DNA from: Candidatus Rifleibacteriota bacterium
GTDB taxonomy: Bacteria; Muiribacteriota; Ozemobacteria; Ozemobacterales; Ozemobacteraceae
Length of the DNA: 64,000 nt
Assembly: GCA_012517355.1 (NCBI GenBank)
Contig: JAAYVD010000160.1
Location: 1 to 64,000, forward strand
Direction: 5' to 3'
Both the position numbers and the translations under genes were made by a program. The notes under the pieces were generated by a model, which saw only the letters and a program-made list of their open reading frames with translations, made no database searches and was not told the origin of the DNA. Below are positions 52,722 through 61,714 of this stretch, in pieces (position 1 is the stretch's first letter; every line of letters starts with the position of its first letter).

Positions 52722-52789
52722 GGGATCCTCCTCAGGGTCGGGGAACTGGGGGTCGGTCGGGGAACGGGCGGGGCCGGCTCACGGTCGGG

Positions 52790-53146
52790 TCATCCCTTCC
52801 GGAAGACGATGCGGCCGGAGTCGATCTCCCGCACCACGAAACTGCTTCTACGGATGGACACCATCTTGTAGTTGTCGGGCCCGTAGATTTCCGGGCGGTA
52901 GCCCATCTTGACGGCATACTCCCGGCGGGCCATGGTCAGGTAGGCCAGGATCTCGGTCGAGGGGTTGTTCTCGAGCCTCTTGTACTCCCGCTCGTCCAGT
53001 TCGACGACCAGGACGTACTCCTCCTGCCGGTCGGTGGTGATGGTCAGTTCGAGCCGGTAGTCCTTCGGCAGGGAAAACAAGGCGGGCCGGGTGAGCAGCA
53101 CCAGCAGCCCCACCAGCAGCCCAAGGCCCCACCAGCGTTTTCTCAT
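52790..53146 (-). CDS. Small membrane-anchored or exported protein of unknown function
   Basis: A 118-residue protein with an N-terminal helix (WWGLGLLVGLLVLL) and a charged C-terminal domain (LELTITTDRQEEYVLVVEL, FVVREIDSGRIVF). Not recognised. It lies 68 bp before the M16-like gene and just behind a good sigma-70 promoter, so it probably heads that operon. The ribosome site is weak. Confidence 0.7.
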   Translation of the reverse strand: MRKRWWGLGLLVGLLVLLTRPALFSLPKDYRLELTITTDRQEEYVLVVELDEREYKRLENNPSTEILAYLTMARREYAVKMGYRPEIYGPDNYKMVSIRRSSFVVREIDSGRIVFRKG

Positions 53147-53191
53147 AAAGGGTATCCGGGGCCCGGCCTGACGCCCGCCCCTCCGCGTGGG

Positions 53192-53220
53192 ATCTTACCC
53201 CGGGCCCGGGCCCCTGTCAA
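53192..53220 (-). promoter_or_regulatory. Sigma-70 promoter of the M16-like operon
   Basis: Minus-strand TTGACA (53215-53220), 17 bp, TAAGAT (53192-53197), about 46 bp before the start codon of the small membrane protein gene. Confidence 0.65.
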
Positions 53221-53573
53221 CCGGGCCCGACCTTCCCCAGCCATCCACCCAGCGGCCGAAGCTTTGCTGATGAACAGGGATTTCCGCAGGCCTCACCCCC
53301 ATCAGTCTGTCAGACCGAAGTATCCCGGAAAACCTCTTCAGAACTCAGGGTGATGATTGCTGGGCCGCCTCCATACGGGGCGGCGAAGTCCCCGGGGAGG
53401 CCATGAGAGGGCCTTCCGGCGGCCAAGGCCGGGGTTTCGCTCCGACGCGGTTCGAAGGGGTACGAAAGCTCTCCGGAGGCGAATCCGTCACGTCTCCTCG
53501 CAGATCCGGGGGGCGGCCCGTGGCCGCCGGGGCGATGGCGGGGGGGGGGGCGGATCCCGCCAGGGCCGGCAGG
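53221..53573. other. 353-bp gap with an 11-G run
   Basis: No gene supported. It contains a run of eleven G at 53540-53550, close to the 3' end of the next minus-strand gene, which is prone to slippage or sequencing error but lies outside coding sequence. Confidence 0.5.
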
Positions 53574-54512
53574 TCAGGGGGCGGCCGGGGTCTCTCCGAT
53601 CCAGAAGCGGTTGATCAGGCAGTCGTGGTCGGACAGCCGTTCCTTCACCCCGGTGGTCCAGGCGACGCCGAAGGTCACCGGTCCCGCCACGAACAGGTAG
53701 TCGATCTTGCTCTCCTTCGATCCCTTGACAGCCTGCGTGGTGACCAGGCCGGCCGAGGCATCCTTCATCTCCTTGGCCAGGGCCTTGATACCGCCGCTGG
53801 TCGGACGCAGGTTGAAGTCGCCCGCGAGCACCACCGGCTCCTTCGAGGCCTTGACCAGCGCGAGGATCTGCTCGATCTGGCGCGGGGACTCGGTGCTGTT
53901 GGTGCTCAGGTGGCAGACGAGGAAACGCAGTCTCCGGCCCTGGCCCAGGTCGATCAGGGTTTCCAGGCACCCGCGCTGCTCGCTGGCGTCGGAGATCCGC
54001 CACAGCTTGTGGTTCTGCGACCAGACGATGGGATGGCGCGACAGGACCGCGTTGCCCTGCGAGGTGACGAGGCCCCACCCGCGCTCGGTGTTCTCGGCGT
54101 AGACGTGGTGGAAGTCGAGGCGGTTGGCCAGGTATTTCGCCTGGTCGATGAACTTGGCGCGGGCGTCGTGCTTCGAGATCTCGCTGATGCCGACGACGTC
54201 GACCTCTTCGCGGCGGAGGAGGGCGGCGATTGCCTTCAGGTTCTTCAGCTTGGCGATCTCGTTCAGGCCGCCGACCTTGACCCCACGGCCGTGCGCGATG
54301 TTATACGAGGCGATGCGCAGGGGGAACCCCGTCGGCGCCATGGCGGCGGGCGCGGCCGCGGCGTCTCCCGCGCCCCCGGCGGTGTCGGCACTGTTCCCCA
54401 CCACGACTGGCTGGTCGTCGAAGGACAGTCCGGCACGGGCCGAGCCCGGAAAGACCGCCCACGCGGCCGCCAGCAACACGAACAGGGGCAACAGACGACG
54501 GGAATGGTTCAT
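53574..54512 (-). CDS. Exported endonuclease/exonuclease/phosphatase-family protein
   Basis: A 312-residue protein with a signal peptide (core LLPLFVLLAAAWAVF, cleavage after ARA) and an EEP domain: ASYNIAHG, a catalytic GISEIS segment with the metal Glu, LAGDFNLRP, KIDYLFV and the terminal LSDHDCLI with the catalytic His. EEP members are metal-dependent phosphodiesterases acting on DNA, phosphoinositides or sphingolipids. Export suggests an extracellular nuclease or phospholipase; the substrate cannot be decided. GGAGGT precedes ATG 54512. It is the last host gene before the integrated element. Confidence 0.85.
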   Translation of the reverse strand: MNHSRRLLPLFVLLAAAWAVFPGSARAGLSFDDQPVVVGNSADTAGGAGDAAAAPAAMAPTGFPLRIASYNIAHGRGVKVGGLNEIAKLKNLKAIAALLRREEVDVVGISEISKHDARAKFIDQAKYLANRLDFHHVYAENTERGWGLVTSQGNAVLSRHPIVWSQNHKLWRISDASEQRGCLETLIDLGQGRRLRFLVCHLSTNSTESPRQIEQILALVKASKEPVVLAGDFNLRPTSGGIKALAKEMKDASAGLVTTQAVKGSKESKIDYLFVAGPVTFGVAWTTGVKERLSDHDCLINRFWIGETPAAP

Positions 54513-54826
54513 GGCGCACCTCCGACATCCATATTACCATTCCCGTGGCCAAAGGTTTCTCCTGACCGGGGGCGCCGGAGGCGCCGGGGGCGAACGGAAA
54601 CCTTGGAAATGCTGTCAGAGAGGGAGGGACTCCGCTCCTTCCGACCACCTCGCCGGGGCCACAGGCCCCTTGACCCCTTTTTCGGCCTGCCGTACGCTCC
54701 GCTCTAAGCAATAAACGTGCAAAGACGGCTATACACCCAGCGAACCCAGCACGTAGAGCGGACCTCCGAGGAAACTCCCTGCTATAGACGGTTTCGACCA
54801 GGCGCAACCCTGCGAAAACATAGCGG

Positions 54827-54899
54827 TTGTCTACTTTCCCTTGGTCGTTTTTGTCTATTGCAATCTACCCATTCTGTGGGGTAACATTCCGGGGTAACA
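54827..54899 (+). repeat. Direct repeats before the integrase gene
   Basis: TTGTCTA at 54827 and 54851, and GGGGTAACA at 54878-54886 and 54891-54899 (13 bp apart). Short direct repeats just upstream of an integrase are candidates for arm-type integrase or excisionase sites, or for autoregulation. Confidence 0.45.
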
Positions 54900-54932
54900 G
54901 GAAAACACCCCGCCCCGGAAGGAGACCCCCGC

Positions 54933-56138
54933 ATGGCCCTCTCTGACACCGCGATCCGCATGGCAAAACCCCGCGCCCGCCCCGTGAAGATGTTCGACGC
55001 CGACGGCCTGTTCCTGCTCCTGAGACCCACCGGCGCCCGCTGGTGGCGGTTCCGCTACCGCTTCGGGGGAGGGGAAAAGCTCCTGAGCCTGGGCACCTAC
55101 CCCGAGGTGTCCCTGAAGGAAGCCCGGAGCCGGCGCGATGAGGCCCGCCGCGTGCTGGCCGCCGGCATCGACCCCTCGGCGGCGCGGAAGGCTGACAAGG
55201 CCGCCCGGGAGACCGCTGGCCGCGACTCGTTCCAGGCCCTCGCGGAGGAGTGGCTGGCCCGCCGCCGGGCAAAGATCGTTCCCGCGCACGCGGCAATCAT
55301 CCGGCGTCGGTTTGACCGGGATCTGTTCCCGGCCTTCGGAGCGAAGCCCATTACCGACCTCGCCCCAAAGGAAATCTTGGCGGCCGTCCGTCGGATCGAG
55401 GCCCGTGGCGCCCCATCGTGCGCCACCAGGGCCTTGTGGACCATCTCTCAGGTTTGCCGGTATGCCGTGCAGGAGGGCCGTCTGGGGTCCGATCCCTGCC
55501 GCGACCTCCGCGGCGCCATCGACCCCCCCGAGCGCCAGCACTTCGCGGCGATCACCGACCCGAAGGCCCTGGGCCGGCTGCTGCGGGCCCTGGAGACCTA
55601 CGACGGCACCCCGACGGTCAAGACCGCCCTCCGGCTGGCCCCGCTGCTGGTCGTTCGGCCCGGGGAACTTGTCAGGATGGAATGGGGCGAGGTCAACCTG
55701 GACACATGCGAGTGGCGGTATCTGGTGACCAAGACCCGGACCCTGCATGTTGTCCCCCTATGCCGGCGGGCCGTTGAGCTTCTGCGGGAGATTCACCCCC
55801 TGACCGGCGGGGGGAAATATGTTTTCCCCAACGCCCGGACTCCCGATAAGCCCATGACGCGGGAAGCCCTCCGGGGCGCCCTGGCCGACCTCGGGTTCGG
55901 CGGCGCCGCGACCACCCACGGGTGGCGGGCCGTCTTCCGAACGCTGGGGGATGAAGTCTTGGGGTTCCGGCCGGAACTTCTGGAGCATCAACTTGCTCAT
56001 GCCGTGCGGGGCCCGCTGGGCCGAGCATACGACCGGACCACGTTCCTGCCCGAGCGGAAAGATATGATGGAACGGTGGGCCCAATACCTTTCGGAACTCG
56101 CGGCCGGCGAAACCCGCCGGGCCTCCAACGTAGCCTAG
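54933..56138 (+). CDS. P4-type tyrosine recombinase / integrase
   Basis: A 401-residue integrase with an N-terminal DUF4102 arm-binding domain (DADGLFLLLRPTGARWWRFRYR, LGTYPEVSLKEAR), a core-binding domain and a catalytic domain. The conserved residues are present: Arg in LVVRPGELVRMEW, Lys in TKTRTLHVVP, His-x-x-Arg in HGWRAVFRT, His in LEHQLAH and the nucleophile Tyr in AYDRTTFLPER. It directs site-specific integration of the element. AAGGAGA precedes ATG 54933. Confidence 0.95.
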   Translation: MALSDTAIRMAKPRARPVKMFDADGLFLLLRPTGARWWRFRYRFGGGEKLLSLGTYPEVSLKEARSRRDEARRVLAAGIDPSAARKADKAARETAGRDSFQALAEEWLARRRAKIVPAHAAIIRRRFDRDLFPAFGAKPITDLAPKEILAAVRRIEARGAPSCATRALWTISQVCRYAVQEGRLGSDPCRDLRGAIDPPERQHFAAITDPKALGRLLRALETYDGTPTVKTALRLAPLLVVRPGELVRMEWGEVNLDTCEWRYLVTKTRTLHVVPLCRRAVELLREIHPLTGGGKYVFPNARTPDKPMTREALRGALADLGFGGAATTHGWRAVFRTLGDEVLGFRPELLEHQLAHAVRGPLGRAYDRTTFLPERKDMMERWAQYLSELAAGETRRASNVA

Positions 56139-56150
56139 AACGGAGGAGTT

Positions 56151-56690
56151 ATGAAGGGGACCAACAAACAAAAAAAGTTCGACATCCGCACCCCCGAAGG
56201 CCGGGCCGCGTTCCTCGTACGACTCCAAGGGATTGCCGAGGAGGCCGACAAGGACCGCCGCCGGAAGGGCCCACGGAGGAGTGTGGGCGGGGAGATCATC
56301 TGGTGCCTGGCGGGGTGCTTGCAGCGCGGCGAACCGATCCCCGACGACCTCCGGGCCAAGTTCCTGGCCGCCGTGAACCGCTGCAACATCTACCTGCACA
56401 GGTTTGCCGAGAAGCCGGGCGGGGCGTTCCTGACCTCCTGGGACGACGCCTTCGGAGCGCCCTACAAGGGCATCCACGTTGAGCGCTGGCTTGAGGAACT
56501 GCGGTTTCAGAACGAGGCGAACCGGCACGCCGCCCGGACGCCCGCCAAGCGGGAGGAGGGCCGCCAACGGCCTGCCAAGCCCTACGGCAAGGCCCGCCGG
56601 GATCTGCCGACGACGCCCGAAGCACTGGCCGAACGCGAGTCCATCAGCATAGGAAGAGCAAAGCGAATCCTCTACCAACGGAAGAAGTAG
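56151..56690 (+). CDS. Element-encoded protein of unknown function
   Basis: A 179-residue basic protein with no recognised domain. It begins 12 bp after the integrase stop with GGAGGAG before ATG 56151. The C-terminal end (TPEALAERESISIGRAKRIL) looks like a helix-turn-helix piece. An intrinsic terminator follows, so it is probably co-transcribed with the integrase. Confidence 0.65.
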   Translation: MKGTNKQKKFDIRTPEGRAAFLVRLQGIAEEADKDRRRKGPRRSVGGEIIWCLAGCLQRGEPIPDDLRAKFLAAVNRCNIYLHRFAEKPGGAFLTSWDDAFGAPYKGIHVERWLEELRFQNEANRHAARTPAKREEGRQRPAKPYGKARRDLPTTPEALAERESISIGRAKRILYQRKK

Positions 56691-56706
56691 ACCCCGTGCT
56701 GATTTC

Positions 56707-56735
56707 CCGCCCCCGAGTGGGGCGGTTTTCTTTTT
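56707..56735 (+). terminator. Intrinsic terminator
   Basis: CCGCCCC and GGGGCGG around CGAGT, followed by TTTTCTTTTT. It ends the integrase transcript. A further dyad, TTCCCGGA/TCCGGGAA (56734-56762), overlaps its T-run and may be a regulatory site for the AlpA-like gene. Confidence 0.85.
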
Positions 56736-56830
56736 CCCGGAAATCACCCCTTTTTCCGGGAATAGATGGTATGCGGGCTTGTGGCTATGTTTGTCTCGAC
56801 GCGCGCGATTTCCGACACCGAGGTTTCACG

Positions 56831-57055
56831 ATGGACATTCAGCCGACTGCCCTCCTTCGGATCAAGCAATTTTCCAGGAACCCTGTCCCCTACGGGGTTT
56901 CGACCATCTGGAAGATGGTCCGGGAAGGCCGCTTCCCGCCCCCCATCAGGCTTTCCAGCCGGACCACCGTCTGGCGGGGGGCCGACATCCTGGCCTGGCT
57001 GGCCGAGAAGGCCGGCAACCCCGCCCTCGCGGCCGCCCCAGCCCCGAAGCCCTGA
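56831..57055 (+). CDS. AlpA-family helix-turn-helix regulator
   Basis: A 74-residue MerR-like/AlpA protein: LRIKQFSRNPVPYGVSTIWKM followed by GRFPPPIRLSSRTTVWRGADILAWL. AlpA proteins regulate integrase or excision in P4-like elements. The start at ATG 56831 fits the family; longer in-frame starts upstream are not supported. It opens the replication block. Confidence 0.8.
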   Translation: MDIQPTALLRIKQFSRNPVPYGVSTIWKMVREGRFPPPIRLSSRTTVWRGADILAWLAEKAGNPALAAAPAPKP

Positions 57056-57067
57056 CGGGAGCCGACC

Positions 57068-58705
57068 ATGCCGGAAAACAAAACGGGCCGCCTGCCGGCG
57101 ACCCTGCAAAACTCACAGAACCAGTCTACCACGCGCGGGGCGGGCCTGCAAGCCCTCCTGGCCAATGAGCCGGGCCTGCCGGCCGACGACCTGGCGGCGA
57201 TCCGTTCCCAGGTCGAGGCCGGCCGCCTGGAGCCCCCCACCCCCACCCGGCCGCTCATGCCCTGGGAGTCGGTCGGCCGGTTCCTGGACACCGACCCCGG
57301 CCCCGTTGACTGGCTATTCCGCGACATGATCCCCGCGGGGGTCGTCAGCGCCCTGGTGGCCAAGGGCGGAAGCGGGAAGTCGTTCCTTCTCATCCAGATT
57401 GCCGCCGCCGCCGCGACCGGGGAGCCGTTTGGGCCGTTCATCCCCGGCAAACCCCGCCGCGTGCTGCTCCTGGCGGGGGAAGACCCGACCGACGTGTTGC
57501 ACCGCCGGATCCGCGCGGCCGCCGTCGGCATGAAGCTGGCCGGCCCTGGCGTCGCGGGAACTGGCGTAGAGCCCGTCCTGCGGGCGAACTTCGCGGCCGT
57601 CTCCCTGGTCGGGGAAGACCGTGTCCTGATCGGCCGCGACCCGGCGGGGAACCCCGCCACCTCCCCCACCTTCGCCTGGCTGTCGGAAAGCCTGGGGGCC
57701 ATGGCCGCCGCGGGGAAGCCCGTTGACCTGCTCCTCGTCGATCCCATGGCGCGGTTCTTCGGTCTGGACGAGAACGACAACGGCCACGCTACCGCGTTCA
57801 TCGCCTGCCTGGAAGAACTCGCCAAGAAGCACGCTTTGACCGTCCTGTTTGCCCACCACGTCGCCAAAGGCGCCGGCAAAGACGGGTCCGACCTAACCGG
57901 CCGGGGGGCCTCTGCCATCGGGGACGGCTGCCGGTTCGTGATGAGCCTGTCCGACCTCAAAGATGCCGACATCCGGCAATTCGGGATCGACCAGGCCGAC
58001 CGGTATGCCTACGTCTGCCTCCAGACGCCCAAGGTCAACCACGCCGCCCGAGCGGGGAAAGACCTGTACTTCCGGCGGGGCCGGCACGGCATCCTGGAGC
58101 CGGTCGAGCTCGACACGGGAATCCGGTTGCGCCAGGCCGACGCCCTGGCCGACATCCTGGCCGAGGATGGTCCGATCCCCGAGCGGGCCCTGCTGAAGGG
58201 CGAGGGCAAGGACGCCAAGACCATCAGGAAGGCCCTGCGTGATGCCTTCCCGCGCCTTTCGATGGCCCTGGAACTTCCCCTGGTCGTGACCGTTGGTGTC
58301 GAAGCGGGGAAAATAGTCCGAACCGAGGAACCGGCCGCCAACGGGAAGGTTTCCACCGTTTTGCGTAACCCCTGCATTGAAGCCAAAAAAACAGCGGGAA
58401 ACAACGGGAAACAGCCTGTAGAGCCCAAGGGAACAACGGGAAGCAACGGGAAGAAAAACCTTCCCGCTGAGGAATCCTGTGTTGAAGCGGAAAAGATGGC
58501 AGCGGGACGAAACCACGGGAAAAACGCCGATCCCGCTGAGATTTTTCCCGCTGTTTTTTCCTGTGCTGATGCGGGTTTGCGGGCCAAAAAACCCCAGCGG
58601 GAAAATTCCACCCCTACGGGGGGGGAAAAACCGTCCCGCTGTTTTTCCACCCCCCCTTCGGGTTTGGGGTCCGGCGATCCCGCAAGGAGGTCGAACGATG
58701 CCTGA
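57068..58705 (+). CDS. RepA-like AAA ATPase (probable replicative helicase or origin-binding ATPase)
   Basis: A 545-residue protein. The RecA-like core has Walker A AKGGSGKS (98-105), LLAGEDPTDVL, Walker B VDLLLVDPM and FAHHVAKG, as in AAA_25 RepA proteins of plasmids and phages. The C-terminal 130 residues are low-complexity with isolated Cys. Their coding DNA contains a dense array of CA(A/G)CGGGAA words. The 3' end overlaps the primase gene by 8 bp, matching a replication module. AlpA precedes it by 12 bp. Confidence 0.85.
   Translation: MPENKTGRLPATLQNSQNQSTTRGAGLQALLANEPGLPADDLAAIRSQVEAGRLEPPTPTRPLMPWESVGRFLDTDPGPVDWLFRDMIPAGVVSALVAKGGSGKSFLLIQIAAAAATGEPFGPFIPGKPRRVLLLAGEDPTDVLHRRIRAAAVGMKLAGPGVAGTGVEPVLRANFAAVSLVGEDRVLIGRDPAGNPATSPTFAWLSESLGAMAAAGKPVDLLLVDPMARFFGLDENDNGHATAFIACLEELAKKHALTVLFAHHVAKGAGKDGSDLTGRGASAIGDGCRFVMSLSDLKDADIRQFGIDQADRYAYVCLQTPKVNHAARAGKDLYFRRGRHGILEPVELDTGIRLRQADALADILAEDGPIPERALLKGEGKDAKTIRKALRDAFPRLSMALELPLVVTVGVEAGKIVRTEEPAANGKVSTVLRNPCIEAKKTAGNNGKQPVEPKGTTGSNGKKNLPAEESCVEAEKMAAGRNHGKNADPAEIFPAVFSCADAGLRAKKPQRENSTPTGGEKPSRCFSTPPSGLGSGDPARRSNDA
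58339..58641. repeat. Iteron-like array, candidate origin of the element
   Basis: About twelve copies of CA(A/G)CGGGAA or its complement TTCCCG(C/T)TG, a few with one change: plus-strand at 58339, 58392, 58402, 58434, 58444, 58500, 58513 and 58595; complement at 58461, 58530, 58545 and 58633. They lie in the 3' end of the RepA-like gene, directly before the primase gene, with T-rich stretches between them. Confidence 0.65.
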
Positions 58706-59795
58706 CCTGCTCGACCTGCTCCGCAATGCTGGACTATCCCCCGCCCGGCATGGCGCCCGGGAATGGTCCGCTCCATGCCCCCGCTGCGGCGGCCGGGATC
58801 GGTTCCGCCTGTGGCCCGACCGTGGCCGCTGGTACTGCCGGGCCTGCGACCGGGCCGGCGATGCCGTCGACCTGCTCCGACTCCTCGACCCCGCACTGAC
58901 CTACCCGGCCGCCTGCCGGGCCCTGGGGATCGAGCCCCGCCCAATGGGAGCCCGCCGCCGCCCCGCCGGCACCCTGACCTGGACCCCCCGGGAGGAGGAG
59001 AGCCCCGCCCCGTTCTGGTGGTATGCCGCCGGCCGGTTCGTGGCCGAGGCCCACGACGCTCTGATGCAGAACCACGAACGCCTGGCGTGGTTGCGCGAGG
59101 CCCGGGGCCTGACCCCCGAGACCGCCCGCCGGGCCCGCCTGGGCTGGCACTCCCGCGACCGCCGCCCCCCCCGCGAGGAGTGGGGCCTGGAGCCGGCCGC
59201 CGATCGCCCCCGGGGCCTGTGGCTTCCGGCCGGTCTGGTCCTCCCGACCATGAACGGGTTCGGTTCCGTGGTCCGCCTGGCGATCCGCCGCCCCGAGGGG
59301 GCGCCACGATACCTGACCGTCGAGGGCGGGAACCAAACGCCCCTGGTGGCCGGCGATGGAACCGCCGGGGCCGTCGTGATCGAGAGTGCCCTCGACGCCC
59401 TGCTGATCGCCCAGGAGGCCGGCGACCTGGTGAAAGCCGTCGCCCTTGGGTCCGCGGTCGGGCGGCCCGACCTGGGAGCCCACAAGCTGCTGACCGATGG
59501 GCGCCTGGTCCTGGTCGCCCTCGACGCCGACCGGGCGGGGGCCGCCGCCTGGGCGTTCTGGCGCGAGACCTACCCCCGGGCGATCCGCTGGCCCACCCCG
59601 CGGGGGAAGGACCCCGCCGACGCTTGGCAGGCCGGGCTGTCAATCCGGGCCTGGGTGGTCTCGGGGCTGCGGGCCGCGGCGGGCATTCCCTCCGGGCCGG
59701 CCGTGGACGAGGAACGCGCCGCCATCCTGGAGTATGACGCCGGGTTACCCCGCGAGGAAGCGGAGCGCCTGGCGCTGGGAGGTGACAACCCATGA
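58698..59795 (+). CDS. Zinc-finger/TOPRIM DNA primase
   Basis: A 365-residue primase. The N-terminal zinc finger has Cys at 27, 30, 47 and 50 (CPRC ... CRAC). The TOPRIM part has VVIESALDALL and LVALDADRAG, the Glu and Asp that bind metal. It makes primers for replication of the element. The GGAGGT ribosome site lies inside the end of the RepA-like gene; the two overlap by 8 bp. Its own stop lies in an ATGA overlap with a doubtful small frame. Confidence 0.9.
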   Translation: MPDLLDLLRNAGLSPARHGAREWSAPCPRCGGRDRFRLWPDRGRWYCRACDRAGDAVDLLRLLDPALTYPAACRALGIEPRPMGARRRPAGTLTWTPREEESPAPFWWYAAGRFVAEAHDALMQNHERLAWLREARGLTPETARRARLGWHSRDRRPPREEWGLEPAADRPRGLWLPAGLVLPTMNGFGSVVRLAIRRPEGAPRYLTVEGGNQTPLVAGDGTAGAVVIESALDALLIAQEAGDLVKAVALGSAVGRPDLGAHKLLTDGRLVLVALDADRAGAAAWAFWRETYPRAIRWPTPRGKDPADAWQAGLSIRAWVVSGLRAAAGIPSGPAVDEERAAILEYDAGLPREEAERLALGGDNP

Positions 59796-60181
59796 CCAGC
59801 AACCGCAGGCCCGGTGCCGATCCCCGGCCGATCGGGGGCGATGAGAATATGATGTTCCACCAACTTTCCGCCAACCATGCGGGTTTCGCGACGGCCGTGA
59901 CGGCCTGTAATGGCAGTTTTTCAGCCGGCCTTGGTCGACTGCCCGGAAAGCCGCATGAGGAGCGGGTCATAGCCGACCGCCGTCAACGAGAGACGATGAC
60001 GCAGCAAACCAGCATGGGGCCAGCGGCTGCGGCAAAGAACCGTCGCAAACCTGCATCGGCACGGCGTTTACGGGTCCTTCCTCCAGTGGGAACGCCACAG
60101 GGGTCTGGCGGCCTTGCGTTTTCTCTACACGCAAGAATTTTCAAACTCGGATTTCCCATTCCCGGGCTGAACCAGAGGTGA
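59792..60181 (+). CDS. Doubtful small gene after the primase
   Basis: A 129-residue frame that starts in the ATGA of the primase stop. Composition is mixed and there is no known domain or internal regularity; base use at third positions is less GC-biased than in the neighbours. It might be a short real gene, a decayed gene or a non-coding stretch of almost 400 bp. Confidence 0.35.
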   Translation: MTSNRRPGADPRPIGGDENMMFHQLSANHAGFATAVTACNGSFSAGLGRLPGKPHEERVIADRRQRETMTQQTSMGPAAAAKNRRKPASARRLRVLPPVGTPQGSGGLAFSLHARIFKLGFPIPGLNQR

Positions 60182-60188
60182 AACCACG

Positions 60189-60725
60189 ATGAAAACCCGC
60201 GCCAGTACTGAATCCTCCAAGGTGGGAAAAGACCTCCCCGCCGGTTTCCCCCACGCGCTCACCCGGGAAGACCTGGCCGCCGCCCTCGGGGTCACAGTCC
60301 GGACCGTCACCAACTGGAAGCAGGAGGCCCTTCCCCGTTCGAAGGACGGAACCTACGACCTGCCGGCCGTCATCACCTGGCTGGTCGAGCGGGAAGCTTC
60401 CCGGCGGGCGAAGGCCCCGGCCCGGCAGGAGGCGGATGACTCCCTGGCCGAGTATCGACGCCAGAAAACCCGCCTGGTGCGGCTCAGGTTCCTCCGCGAG
60501 AAGGGCAAGCTGCTTCCGAAGGCGGAGATGGTGAAGGCCTTCACCGATCGGGCCTTCGAGATTGGGCGGGCCCTCTTGCAACTGGGGCGCCGGTTCTCGG
60601 CGCGGGTGGCGGCGAAAAGCGGGAAAACGCTCCGGGAGGTTGAGGAGATCCATGAGGCAGAGGCCCGGAAGCTTCTGGAGGACTACGCCCGGCCGATCTA
60701 TATCGACGAAAACGCCCCCATCTGA
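60189..60725 (+). CDS. Nu1-like terminase small subunit or related packaging protein
   Basis: A 178-residue protein. The N-terminal winged helix-turn-helix (LTREDLAAALGVTVRTVTNWKQEALP...DLPAVITWLVERE) is followed by a coiled coil (YRRQKTRLVRLRFLREKGKLLP) and a helical C-terminus, as in lambda Nu1-type small terminases that recognise packaging sites. Large terminase is not in the window. GAGGTGAAA precedes ATG 60189. Confidence 0.7.
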   Translation: MKTRASTESSKVGKDLPAGFPHALTREDLAAALGVTVRTVTNWKQEALPRSKDGTYDLPAVITWLVEREASRRAKAPARQEADDSLAEYRRQKTRLVRLRFLREKGKLLPKAEMVKAFTDRAFEIGRALLQLGRRFSARVAAKSGKTLREVEEIHEAEARKLLEDYARPIYIDENAPI

Positions 60726-60785
60726 TTCCTGTTCTCGCCCGCGTGCTGACGCGGGTAGCCCTGGACACCGAAAGGACATCAAACC

Positions 60786-61094
60786 ATGAAGAACCCCCGT
60801 TCCGCCGGCCGGCTGCGCGTGCCGCCGTGCCGCGTCCTGGTCGGCACCCCCGAGCAGCGCATCCGGCGCCTGGTCGGCGCCCGGATCACCCCCGCCGGGC
60901 GGGCCCTCGAGCTTGGCCGCCACCTCCTCGAGGAGGCCCTCTTGAACCCGCCGGCCGACCTGCTCAAGGATGACGCGTTCGAGCCATTCCACGCCGACCT
61001 CCGGCGGGCCCAGGCCGCGATCGAGGCCGGCGCCCTGCTGGTGTCGGACCTCGGCGAACAGGTCGCGGCGATTGAGGAGGCCGAGATCCGATGA
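60786..61094 (+). CDS. Small element protein of unknown function
   Basis: A 102-residue, mostly helical protein with a basic N-terminus (RSAGRLRVPPCRVLV) and a helical C-terminus (AQAAIEAGALLVSDLGEQVAAIEE). Not recognised. Its stop overlaps the next start by ATGA. A 7-bp hairpin (60738-60755) lies in the gap before it. Confidence 0.55.
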   Translation: MKNPRSAGRLRVPPCRVLVGTPEQRIRRLVGARITPAGRALELGRHLLEEALLNPPADLLKDDAFEPFHADLRRAQAAIEAGALLVSDLGEQVAAIEEAEIR

Positions 61095-61714
61095 CCTGGG
61101 TCAACCGAACGAAAGAGCCCCCGCCCACGCCGGCGCCCGAGCCGGTCCGCATCACCCCCGCCGCCCGGCCTGACTGGGTCGGCAAGTTCGAAAACTGGAT
61201 TGGAGGAACCACCATGCCCACCCCCGCCCACGTTTGTGTCGTCAACGCCGAGAAGTTCGAGCGGGCCAAAGTCCGCTTCACCGACGCCATCCTGAACGAG
61301 CCCCTGGTCCGGGTCTTCCTCTGGCACGGTGTTGGCGTCAAAATCCGCTGCCATGGCTGCGGTATCTCGCTTTCCCGCGGCGCGTCCCTCAAGGTTGCCG
61401 GCGGCACCGGCTCCTGGTGCTCGAAATGCGCGGACCCCGAAACGCTGGTCGTCGCGTTCGCCAACGGGAGCCGCGCCGAGGGAGTCTTATCGGAGATTGA
61501 CGCCGGCCTGGCCCACGCCCTCCATGGGCGGCGCGATGCTCTGGTCAAGCTGATCGACATGGAGCAGGTCCGCCCCGAGATTGAAGCCCTGCGGCAGCAC
61601 GCGGCGGAGACCACGAAGAAGATGCACGCCGACCACCTGGCGGCCGTCCGGGCCGAAGAGAAGCTGCGCGCCGAACAGGAAACCGCCGCGATGGAAGGGA
61701 AGGTGGCCCTGTGA
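61091..61714 (+). CDS. Element protein with a zinc-ribbon-like CxxC pair
   Basis: A 207-residue protein. CHGC and CSKC, 25 residues apart (about 96-128), could bind zinc. The C-terminal half is a charged helix. Two starts compete: ATG 61091 in ATGA overlap with the preceding stop, and ATG 61214 preceded by a strong GGAGGAACC site. Function unknown. Confidence 0.6.
   Translation: MTWVNRTKEPPPTPAPEPVRITPAARPDWVGKFENWIGGTTMPTPAHVCVVNAEKFERAKVRFTDAILNEPLVRVFLWHGVGVKIRCHGCGISLSRGASLKVAGGTGSWCSKCADPETLVVAFANGSRAEGVLSEIDAGLAHALHGRRDALVKLIDMEQVRPEIEALRQHAAETTKKMHADHLAAVRAEEKLRAEQETAAMEGKVAL

Noticed and set aside
54660-54840. Possible tRNA or tRNA fragment as attachment site
   Set aside because: No TPsiC-like GTTCGA or acceptor pairing could be found by eye.
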